Part shown: positions 62,078 to 64,000 of the stretch, in pieces
How positions within the stretch are numbered: the stretch's first letter is position 1
How the letters are laid out: the number at the start of each line of letters is the position of its first letter
NCBI GenBank assembly: GCA_025331565.1
Contig: JAFREQ010000035.1
Location: 62,001 to 126,000 of the forward strand
Reading direction: 5' to 3'
Length of the DNA stretch: 64,000 nucleotides
Source: Holacanthus passer
Lineage: Eukaryota > Chordata > Actinopteri > Pomacanthidae
Translations under genes and position numbers: made by a program
Notes under the pieces: generated by a model
Databases searched by the model: none
What the model was told of the DNA's origin: nothing
The model's input: only the letters and a program-made list of their open reading frames with translations

Positions 62078-63824
62078 CATCATGCCTCTGTTCAATCCAT
62101 CCATCCACATAACGTGTCTTCCTCTACTGTATGTGTATCCATTTGATCAGTATTTGATGATCAACAAAATTTTGATCAAATCTTAATCGTTTCCTAGTTT
62201 GCATCCATCAAAAAGTGTATTTGTAAAAAAGTGGAGAACTGTGCTACCACTATAGGGCAGAAGGGGGCAGTATAAAGTAAAAGTGCAGCAAAGGGTCACA
62301 CATTGTCTGGGGAAGGTTTCTTTGTGCAAGAAGTCGCTGCTGCTTAGTAATAAGCCCACAGAAGTAAGTGAAGTGCTCATGTGATTGAGACAGGATGACT
62401 TTGCTGCAGCGCTCGTCTTCTCGCCCTCCTCCCCGGAGAGAACAAGGAGCTGCTTAAGAGACACTTAATCAATATTTAACCCCTCCATCTGACCTCTTCT
62501 GTCTCCTACAAGCTTTTTATTCTTCTCTTCTTTTTTTTATCTCTCTATATCCACTCATTGATTAAATTCCCATTGACTCATTTCGAATTCTGTCTTATAA
62601 AAAAATGAGTTTAAAATAGGAAAAAAAAAAACTGTCAGGAAGACGGAAAAAGAGCAAATGCACTCAGCAGGTAACGACTCATCATTTCCACTTTTTTTAT
62701 ATGAACAGGTGAGTTAAGATCATCGAGCTGAGGTAATTTTGAATGTGCAACTCCTAAAATAAAGTTTGTGAAACACTTTATTCTCAGTCAGCAGACGGCC
62801 TGACACCAGCTTGTCCGGCCTTTTTGCTTTTTTTATTTACTTATTTAAGGCGTACCTGAAGACGGCTGATGCTGATAAAAGGACACCAAAATGTAGAAAA
62901 TGAAAGGAATGAGTAGATCTTTTCTATTTTCAGAAAGAATATACTGTCTTTTAGTCTCTATCTTGATCCATTAGGCGTCTCCTGCTTCTTTACAAAGGTT
63001 GAAAGTCAGCATGAGGTTGCAGGGATGTTTGTGAGAGACCTAGCGCTCGTGTCCTCACAACTAATGTTTACAGTTCACCTCCAGGTCGTCATCTCTCCGC
63101 TCATTATTTATTAATGGAAATACACGCTGCTAATTGCTAATTAGCTTTAAATTGATGACTCGTAGCGGAATTTTTTGCTTCATTAGTCGGCTGTTTATCT
63201 ATTGAATTAAACATGGCAGAAAGCATGCCGGATTTGAATTAGAGTAAGATGACAGACAAAGGCCTGCTCTCTGTGTGTGTGTGTGTGTGTGTGTGTGACA
63301 GAGATGAGGACAGACAGTTTGCTTATGAGTGACTGAGACGTGTGTGCACAGGTGTGGGAGTGTGTGTGTCAGCCTACGTGATGCATGTGAAAATTATTCG
63401 GCGAAATGCAATGAAAAAATCACACAGGATGCAAAGTGGCAGCAGAGGCTGGTGCGCTGAACGAAAAACCCAAGATGTGTAGACGTGTGATGTGTAGACG
63501 CCAAACATCAAAGGCCCCATTCCAACATTTGATGTAAATGAGTTTCAGATTGGCACGGGTCCATCTGGCCACCAGACCAGCCCTCTGAAGACATTGATCT
63601 ACATTTAAGAGCCTCCTCAGGCAAATTGAAGTGGAGACAGAGACAAAGTCAGAGGGGAAAGACGGGAGAGAGGACAGAGACGAAACATAAAAACAAACTC
63701 ACAGTACTCACGGTGACTCGGAAAGGTGTGGCGGCGGCGGACGTGGCCTCCATGGTGGGCGTGGTCTTGTCCGAGGAGCTGCCCGGCATGCTGCGTCGGC
63801 GTCCTGACCTCTCTGGAGGAGACT
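375..63824 (-). CDS. dab2ip: DAB2IP-like Ras GTPase-activating protein, 12 exons, partial at both ends
   Basis: Join of minus-strand exons 63824-63712, 57051-56933, 25460-25307, 23966-23868, 21688-21134, 9662-9518, 7882-7738, 6849-6613, 6507-6306, 5401-5214, 3338-2459 and 512-375 (2975 nt; split Glu plus 991 codons; no internal stop). All visible splice sites are GT-AG and phases match at every junction. Domain order is PH (about residues 42-162), C2 (about 166-290), RasGAP (about 305-525), a Ser/Pro-rich linker, then the start of the C-terminal region. This matches mammalian DAB2IP from memory along its whole length, far better than I recall for RASAL2 or SYNGAP1. Known family role: a cytosolic and membrane-associated scaffold that stimulates GTP hydrolysis on Ras and takes part in ASK1-JNK, PI3K-Akt and NF-kB signalling. 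The first exon(s) and the coiled-coil exons are off the window. Whether this is the a or b teleost copy is unresolved. Confidence 0.96.
522..571. repeat. CA-rich microsatellite
   Basis: Interrupted (CA)n just upstream of the exon L acceptor. Confidence 0.85.
868..900. repeat. (GT)n microsatellite
   Basis: GT run with one GGG interruption. Confidence 0.9.
1290..1695. repeat. Dispersed repeat, copy 1, with three degenerate tandem units
   Basis: Three related stretches (1305-1368, 1434-1508, 1533-1609) each read like GACCTG-x-GGTGGCGCTAGA..., followed by a GATTCATCCTCTGGGG-type block. The copy ends with GTTGAGATATTTCAGTC near 1640-1656. The last unit and the ending recur in copy 2 near 16.3 kb. 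It resembles a repeat scattered through spiny-rayed fish genomes; its class is not known to me. Confidence 0.65.
2459..3338 (-). CDS. dab2ip: dab2ip coding exon K (long Ser/Pro-rich linker)
   Basis: 880 nt, the longest exon: one base completing Gly653, then 293 codons (residues 654-946), ending in phase 0. Acceptor TCTTCCAG, donor GTACGA. Conserved blocks in order: LVDFTRLPSPTPENKDLFFV; ARSSSYSETNEPDL; KSLSMVDLQD; LLAPLSFQNPVYQMA, with NPVY at 784-787, an NPxY-type motif of the kind PTB domains bind; RRQLSLTE; QPTVPRQNSAGPQRRIDQPP; RGRTPPNL; LRQQSSSSKGDSPE. The region is probably disordered and phosphorylated. Differences from mammals as I recall them: a Gly8 run (832-839), and only three consecutive Pro (883-885) where mammals have a long polyproline stretch that could bind SH3 domains. 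The exon is markedly GC-rich against its introns. Confidence 0.96.
3339..5213 (-). other. dab2ip: dab2ip intron J-K (1.9 kb)
   Basis: GT-AG intron of unique sequence. Pyrimidine-rich on the plus strand at about 3660-3960, including short TTCC runs near 3695-3720. No transposon relic, RNA gene or extra exon seen. Confidence 0.8.
5214..5401 (-). CDS. dab2ip: dab2ip coding exon J (post-GAP linker)
   Basis: 188 nt: 62 codons (residues 591-652) plus two bases of Gly653. Acceptor CTCGCAG, donor GTAAGA. It encodes [20 protein letters not shown], then SNPSSVQMTPGQSSEHMSSP and ends ISTGLQKMVIDNDLSG. The KLGPLPRIL and GLQKMVI.NDLSG blocks are conserved in the DAB2IP/RASAL2/SYNGAP family. The Ser/Pro-rich middle is variable and probably disordered. 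No enzymatic motif is present. Confidence 0.95.
5402..6305 (-). other. dab2ip: dab2ip intron I-J (0.9 kb)
   Basis: GT-AG intron, AT-rich and apparently unique. A short GA run sits near 6268-6280, close to the donor. Nothing else recognisable. Confidence 0.8.
6306..6507 (-). CDS. dab2ip: dab2ip coding exon I (end of RasGAP domain)
   Basis: 202 nt: one base completing Lys523, then 67 codons (residues 524-590), ending in phase 0. Acceptor TCATCAG, donor GTACTG. It encodes [20 protein letters not shown], then NMQRFLLEISNPETISN and GFEGYIDLGRELSTLHSL, ending SQMDQ. This is the closing helical part of the GAP module and the linker after it. It is separated from exon H by only 105 bp, by far the shortest intron here. 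The last few residues (SEVVSQMDQ) diverge from mammals, as expected once the catalytic fold is complete. Confidence 0.97.
6613..6849 (-). CDS. dab2ip: dab2ip coding exon H (RasGAP FLR...PA motif)
   Basis: 237 nt: one base completing Cys444, 78 codons (residues 445-522) and two bases of Lys523. Acceptor TCCACAG, donor GTGAGT. It encodes [20 protein letters not shown], then [20 protein letters not shown] and PAIMSPSLFNLMQEYPDD, ending TQNLANFT. FLRF (479-482) followed by CPA (484-486) is the RasGAP signature that stabilises the finger loop and contacts Ras; the downstream AKxxQNLANF block is also present. It is the most conserved exon in the window. Confidence 0.97.
6850..7737 (-). other. dab2ip: dab2ip intron G-H (0.9 kb)
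   Basis: GT-AG intron, strongly AT-rich, with no repeat or gene that I recognise. Confidence 0.8.
7738..7882 (-). CDS. dab2ip: dab2ip coding exon G (RasGAP, helical core)
   Basis: 145 nt: two bases completing Gly396, 47 codons (residues 397-443) and two bases of Cys444. Acceptor CCTTCAG, donor GTGAAT. It encodes [20 protein letters not shown], then SSGDLPEHQSNLKM and CCELAFCKIINSY. These are helices of the GAP catalytic module linking the arginine-finger loop to the conserved FLR segment. The exon entry reads GTGAGTTC, so its first bases mimic a donor, but the preceding CAG and reading phase fix it as the acceptor side. Only the SSGD segment differs clearly from the mammalian sequence as I remember it. 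Confidence 0.97.
7883..9517 (-). other. dab2ip: dab2ip intron F-G (1.6 kb)
   Basis: GT-AG intron. Unique sequence with no recognised transposon. A stretch at about 9170-9260 with repeated TTTAAT/TAAT cores looks like a possible conserved element, which only comparison with other fish could show. Confidence 0.75.
9518..9662 (-). CDS. dab2ip: dab2ip coding exon F (RasGAP, arginine finger)
   Basis: 145 nt: 48 codons (residues 348-395) plus one base of Gly396. Acceptor CCTGCAG, donor GTGAGT. It encodes DFLTDLMMSEVDRC, then [20 protein letters not shown] and LKLVGQKYLQDAL. Arg370 in [10 protein letters not shown] aligns with the catalytic arginine finger of RasGAPs (the FR-x3-LA motif also found in p120GAP and neurofibromin), which enters the Ras active site to speed GTP hydrolysis. 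The catalytic residue is intact, so the protein should be an active GAP. The exon follows an 11.5-kb intron. Confidence 0.97.
10230..10545. repeat. Second dispersed repeat family, copy 1
   Basis: Aligns in part with 24790-25040: AGCTGAAAGACACTAAACC here against AGCTGAAAGACGCTAAACC there, then GATAATTCTCC, CACATG, CCCATCGT-like and AGCAGCTT blocks in the same order. Old and non-coding. Confidence 0.5.
11719..11741. repeat. (CA)n microsatellite
   Basis: Uninterrupted CA run, about 11 units. Confidence 0.9.
11878..12850 (+). mobile_element. Decayed Tc1/mariner-like transposon
   Basis: The plus strand carries a relic Tc1-type transposase read in fragments: SDETKMELFG (about 12415-12445), the usual context of the first catalytic Asp, and VFQKDNDLKHK (12640-12672), around the second Asp. 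Stops and deletions interrupt the frame, so it is inactive. The upstream piece (11878-12050) and the AT-rich 3' piece (12710-12850) resemble, from memory, the end regions of a common fish Tc1 family, which suggests a nearly full-length copy. The terminal repeats are too worn to define a TA duplication, so the ends are approximate. Confidence 0.8.
15811..15837. repeat. (GT)n microsatellite
   Basis: GT run with one GA interruption. Confidence 0.9.
16030..16435. repeat. Dispersed repeat, copy 2
   Basis: Shares GATTCATCCTCTGGGG (16329-16344) and GTTGAGATATTTCAGTCTGG (from about 16390) with copy 1 in the same orientation. The left part (16060-16150) contains repeated GCTAACAT/TGCTAA words that are usual at the start of this repeat. 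It has one unit where copy 1 has three. Non-coding. Confidence 0.65.
19415..19454. repeat. (GT)n microsatellite
   Basis: GT run with two AT interruptions. Confidence 0.9.
21134..21688 (-). CDS. dab2ip: dab2ip coding exon E (C2 domain and start of RasGAP)
   Basis: 555 nt, exactly 185 codons (residues 163-347), phase 0 at both ends; the acceptor is CCTCCAG. The C2 domain runs from about 166 to 290: KLWIIEAKDLPAKKKYFCEL forms the first strands, VFWGEHFEF (211-219) the central core, a Lys5 run (238-242) follows, then GRQFVEKWYPV (260-270). The later part (YKEFAEYTTNNY to QSTGKAK) begins the RasGAP domain. C2 domains of this family assist membrane placement and, in DAB2IP, are reported to bind ASK1; the mapping to these residues is inferred from homology. 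The donor GTTGGT is the poorest in the gene (T at +3). If it were bypassed, the frame would stay open for 45 more codons and stop near 20996. Confidence 0.96.
21689..23867 (-). other. dab2ip: dab2ip intron D-E (2.2 kb)
   Basis: GT-AG intron, AT-rich. A perfect 9-bp stem with a 5-nt loop lies at 22384-22406. No transposon or gene recognised. Confidence 0.8.
23868..23966 (-). CDS. dab2ip: dab2ip coding exon D (PH domain, C-terminal helix)
   Basis: 99 nt, exactly 33 codons (residues 130-162), phase 0 at both ends, with donor GTAAGC and acceptor GCGGTAG. It encodes VTTSTGSKCFSCRSSAERDK, then WMENLRRAV and QPNK. Trp150 in RDKWM is the near-invariant tryptophan of the PH-domain C-terminal helix, and the two Cys of CFSC are also present in mammals. 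Because the exon is symmetrical, skipping it would keep the frame but remove the last strands and helix of the PH domain. A CT microsatellite (complement of 23973-24011) lies just upstream of the acceptor. Confidence 0.96.
23973..24011. repeat. (GA)n microsatellite beside the exon D acceptor
   Basis: About 19 GA units with one interruption; read on the gene strand it is a CT tract just upstream of the acceptor. Confidence 0.93.
24790..25040. repeat. Second dispersed repeat family, copy 2
   Basis: Partner of 10230-10545, sharing the AGCTGAAAGAC-CTAAACC block near 24884 and the CCCATCGT...AGCAGCTT block near 24974-25006 in the same orientation. Class unknown. Confidence 0.5.
25307..25460 (-). 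CDS. dab2ip: dab2ip coding exon C (PH domain, first half)
   Basis: 154 nt: one base completing Arg78, then 51 codons (residues 79-129), ending in phase 0 at GAG before donor GTGAAG; the acceptor is CTCTTAG. It begins [20 protein letters not shown] and ends LGQDYCFE, almost identical to mammalian DAB2IP. It supplies the early strands of the PH-like fold, which is thought to help membrane association. From memory, some mammalian isoforms start at the Met in MPRLKES (Met82 here). The context of that ATG (CTGATGC) is weak, so initiation there would need a different upstream exon or leaky scanning; neither can be shown here. Confidence 0.96.
28736..29178 (+). mobile_element. Internally deleted Tc1/mariner-like element with inverted ends
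   Basis: The left end (28736-28805) and the reverse complement of the right end (29110-29178) align imperfectly over about 60 bp: both begin near ATTCCA/ACTCCA, share AAGTTG and GTAAAACA, then CAGAATG and ATCATTTGC. The interior keeps the region before the transposase start, and then jumps to a later piece. At 443 bp it cannot encode a transposase. The sequence matches, as I remember it, a Tc1-like family with roughly 200-bp inverted repeats widespread in fish. Confidence 0.75.
29370..29470 (-). repeat. Possible tRNA-derived SINE fragment
   Basis: On the minus strand TGTGGTGCAGCCGGC resembles an RNA polymerase III A box, and GGGCCCGAGGTTTCAGAC, about 55 nt later, loosely resembles a B box. 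No 3' tail or target duplication was found, so this is only a suggestion. Confidence 0.25.
32552..32577. repeat. (CA)n microsatellite
   Basis: About 13 uninterrupted CA units. Confidence 0.9.
33510..33757 (+). mobile_element. Internal transposase fragment of the same Tc1/mariner family
   Basis: The plus strand reads DIIKRFREPG near 33541-33571, the helix-turn-helix segment of a Tc1-like transposase, followed by stops. Later pieces (the CATGGGCTCAGGAA region near 33640, and CATCTGAGATGGGCTGA near 33724) match successive parts of the same gene with deletions between them. The first of these is shared with 29076-29092 of the element 4.4 kb to the left, so the two are separate copies. No terminal repeats are seen here. 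Confidence 0.65.
33871..33891. repeat. (TAAA)n microsatellite
   Basis: About five TAAA units, preceded by a 17-bp tandem duplication of ATGTCTTTAACTTCCAC (33834-33868). Confidence 0.85.
41764..41796. repeat. (GT)n microsatellite
   Basis: About 16 uninterrupted GT units. Confidence 0.93.
42872..42903. repeat. (GGT)n trinucleotide repeat
   Basis: About ten GGT units in a GC-rich part of the large intron. Its frames give poly-His, poly-Trp, poly-Val or poly-Gly, which explains several spurious open frames nearby. Confidence 0.93.
45180..46104 (+). mobile_element. L2-type LINE, 5'-truncated 3' end
   Basis: Plus-strand fragments of the reverse-transcriptase C-terminal region can be read: EWVSNNFLKLNED (about 45204), RLQLIQKLCSSALYQNQ (about 45370), then IRIDFKVLL and IYKALNG (about 45475-45520). 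An AT-rich 3' untranslated part follows and ends in AAAGCACTTTGAGCCGCATG and an AATAAAG(TTTATTATTATTA) tail at 46081-46104. This tail is the hallmark of fish L2-like LINEs. Frameshifts, stops and an internal deletion make it a fossil. Confidence 0.85.
47155..47403. mobile_element. hAT-like MITE with 8-bp target-site duplication
   Basis: A 249-bp element flanked by a perfect 8-bp direct repeat GTCATCAG (47147-47154 and 47404-47411). Its ends are imperfect inverted repeats: TCGGGCTGCAAG on the left, TAGAGCTGGAATG reading in from the right. Inside are many ATTAAT/GATTAT motifs characteristic of a very common fish MITE. The duplication length and ends fit the hAT superfamily. It has no coding capacity, so it must have been moved by a transposase supplied elsewhere. 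Confidence 0.8.
49090..49310 (+). mobile_element. Probable LINE 3' tail ending in TGATTC repeats
   Basis: A run of TTGCTGCACATATTTCTGCA and TTTTGCAC segments is followed by a GTGTACACATACCTGGCCAA block and an AATAAAACTGATTCTGATTC end. From memory this is the 3' end of a fish non-LTR retroelement with a (TGATTC)n tail. No coding part remains and the 5' limit is uncertain. Confidence 0.5.
50300..50847. mobile_element. Candidate MITE with about 40-bp inverted ends
   Basis: The left segment (50301-50340) and the reverse complement of the right segment (50806-50847) share CARACTACAYRATAT followed by CTGNYTATGAC, an imperfect inverted repeat. The 548-bp interior has no transposase. No target duplication is clear. 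The family is not identified. Confidence 0.4.
52561..52584. repeat. (CA)n microsatellite
   Basis: About 12 uninterrupted CA units. One of three CA/GT tracts within 350 bp. Confidence 0.9.
52761..52782. repeat. (TG)n microsatellite
   Basis: About 11 TG units, inverted relative to its two CA neighbours. Confidence 0.9.
52882..52912. repeat. (CA)n microsatellite
   Basis: About 15 CA units. Confidence 0.9.
56933..57051 (-). CDS. dab2ip: dab2ip coding exon B (start of PH region)
   Basis: 119 nt, entering in phase 0 and ending with two bases of an Arg codon before donor GTAGGC. It encodes residues 39-77 plus part of 78. It opens [20 protein letters not shown], a very basic stretch, and ends RHILPGFRSVDND. 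Mammalian DAB2IP has a short run of Ala before DNER here, which this protein lacks. The acceptor TCTCCCAG is preceded on the coding strand by a long CT microsatellite (57056-57093), so the polypyrimidine tract is itself a simple repeat. The exon sits between introns of 6.7 and 31.5 kb. Confidence 0.95.
57056..57093. repeat. (GA)n microsatellite beside the exon B acceptor
   Basis: About 19 uninterrupted GA units starting five bases from the exon; on the gene strand it forms the CT polypyrimidine tract. Confidence 0.95.
58809..58828. repeat. A20 homopolymer
   Basis: Uninterrupted run of 20 A. No recognisable retroelement precedes it. Confidence 0.9.
62037..62076. repeat. (TG)n microsatellite
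   Basis: About 20 uninterrupted TG units, the longest dinucleotide run in the window. Confidence 0.95.
63272..63297. repeat. (TG)n microsatellite
   Basis: About 13 TG units. Confidence 0.9.
63712..63824 (-). CDS. dab2ip: dab2ip coding exon A (basic N-terminal region)
   Basis: 113 nt. It enters in phase 1 (split Glu) after acceptor TTTCCAG and ends in phase 0 before donor GTGAGT. It encodes residues 1-38, starting ESPPERSGRRRSMPG and ending TPFRVT, equivalent to the mammalian stretch that follows the alternative first exons. It is rich in Ser, Arg and Pro, with no folded domain. The entry phase suits splicing from more than one upstream first exon, as in mammals. An internal ATG (Met25; its complement is at 63751-63753) lies in CCCACCATGG, a strong Kozak context, so a shorter isoform could begin here. 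Confidence 0.93.
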
Positions 63825-64000
63825 CTGGAAACAGAGAGACATCTTTAAAATGAAATATATGTTCAAAGAGCAGCTCAACATTTTGGGAAATGCTTTCGCT
63901 TTCTTGTTGAGAGTCTGTTAACTGTGGAGATACGTTAGGAGACTCTTGCATTTTCAGTCAGCACATCCTGTGTAATTGGCCATCAGTTTGCTATCAGTCT
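63825..64000 (-). other. dab2ip: dab2ip intron upstream of exon A (partial)
   Basis: It ends in TTTCCAG on the minus strand and continues beyond the window. The first exon(s) and promoter must lie upstream, past position 64000. Confidence 0.8.

Larger units (their letters stand above)
57052..63711 (-). other. dab2ip: dab2ip intron A-B (6.7 kb)
   Basis: GT-AG intron. It carries a GA/CT microsatellite beside the exon B acceptor, a 20-nt A run (58809-58828) and GT repeats (59081-59100, 61803-61820, 62037-62076, 63272-63297). Three repeat-poor stretches (57250-57560, 61300-61560, 63080-63260) resemble conserved noncoding elements. No gene recognised. Confidence 0.8.

Noticed and set aside
1..64000. 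CRISPR array, operon, phage or other prokaryotic system
   Set aside because: Spliced vertebrate gene structure and fish repeats throughout; no direct-repeat/spacer pattern or compact coding.

Overview
The window is vertebrate genomic DNA, most likely from a spiny-rayed (acanthomorph) teleost. The case rests on three things: GT-AG introns around short conserved exons, many (CA)n/(GA)n microsatellites, and interspersed repeats typical of fish (an L2-type LINE tail, two Tc1/mariner families, a hAT-like MITE). Nothing prokaryotic is present: no operons, rRNA or CRISPR arrays.

It holds one recognisable gene, on the minus strand: the orthologue of DAB2IP (AIP1), a Ras GTPase-activating scaffold of the SynGAP family. 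Twelve consecutive coding exons run from 63824 down to 375. Every junction is GT-AG and reading phase carries through all of them, giving 991 complete codons plus one split codon. Residue numbers in this annotation count that split Glu as 1, so the visible protein is 992 residues. In order, the exons encode a basic N-terminal stretch, a PH domain (exons at 57.0, 25.4 and 23.9 kb), a C2 domain (21.1-21.7 kb), the RasGAP domain (end of the C2 exon through 6.3 kb), a Ser/Pro-rich linker (5.2-5.4 and 2.5-3.3 kb) and the start of the C-terminal region (0.4-0.5 kb). The alternative first exons (beyond 64000) and the C-terminal coiled-coil exons (before position 1) lie outside the window. Teleosts usually keep two DAB2IP copies, and I cannot tell which this is.

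Layout: 1-9.7 kb holds the dense 3' half of the gene (seven exons); 9.7-21.1 kb is an 11.5-kb intron with a decayed Tc1 element and two old dispersed repeats; 21.1-25.5 kb holds three exons (PH/C2); 25.5-56.9 kb is a 31.5-kb intron with most of the transposon relics; 57.0 kb is one exon; 57.1-63.7 kb is another intron; 63.7-63.8 kb is the most upstream exon seen.

No previously undescribed system is evident. The points most worth a second look are: a strong-Kozak internal ATG in the first visible exon; two PH-domain exons whose acceptors lie beside (CT)n microsatellites; a hAT-like MITE with a perfect 8-bp target duplication; a dispersed repeat with three degenerate tandem units; and several intronic stretches that look like conserved noncoding elements. 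The remaining short open frames overlap repeats or lack any recognisable family and were not called.
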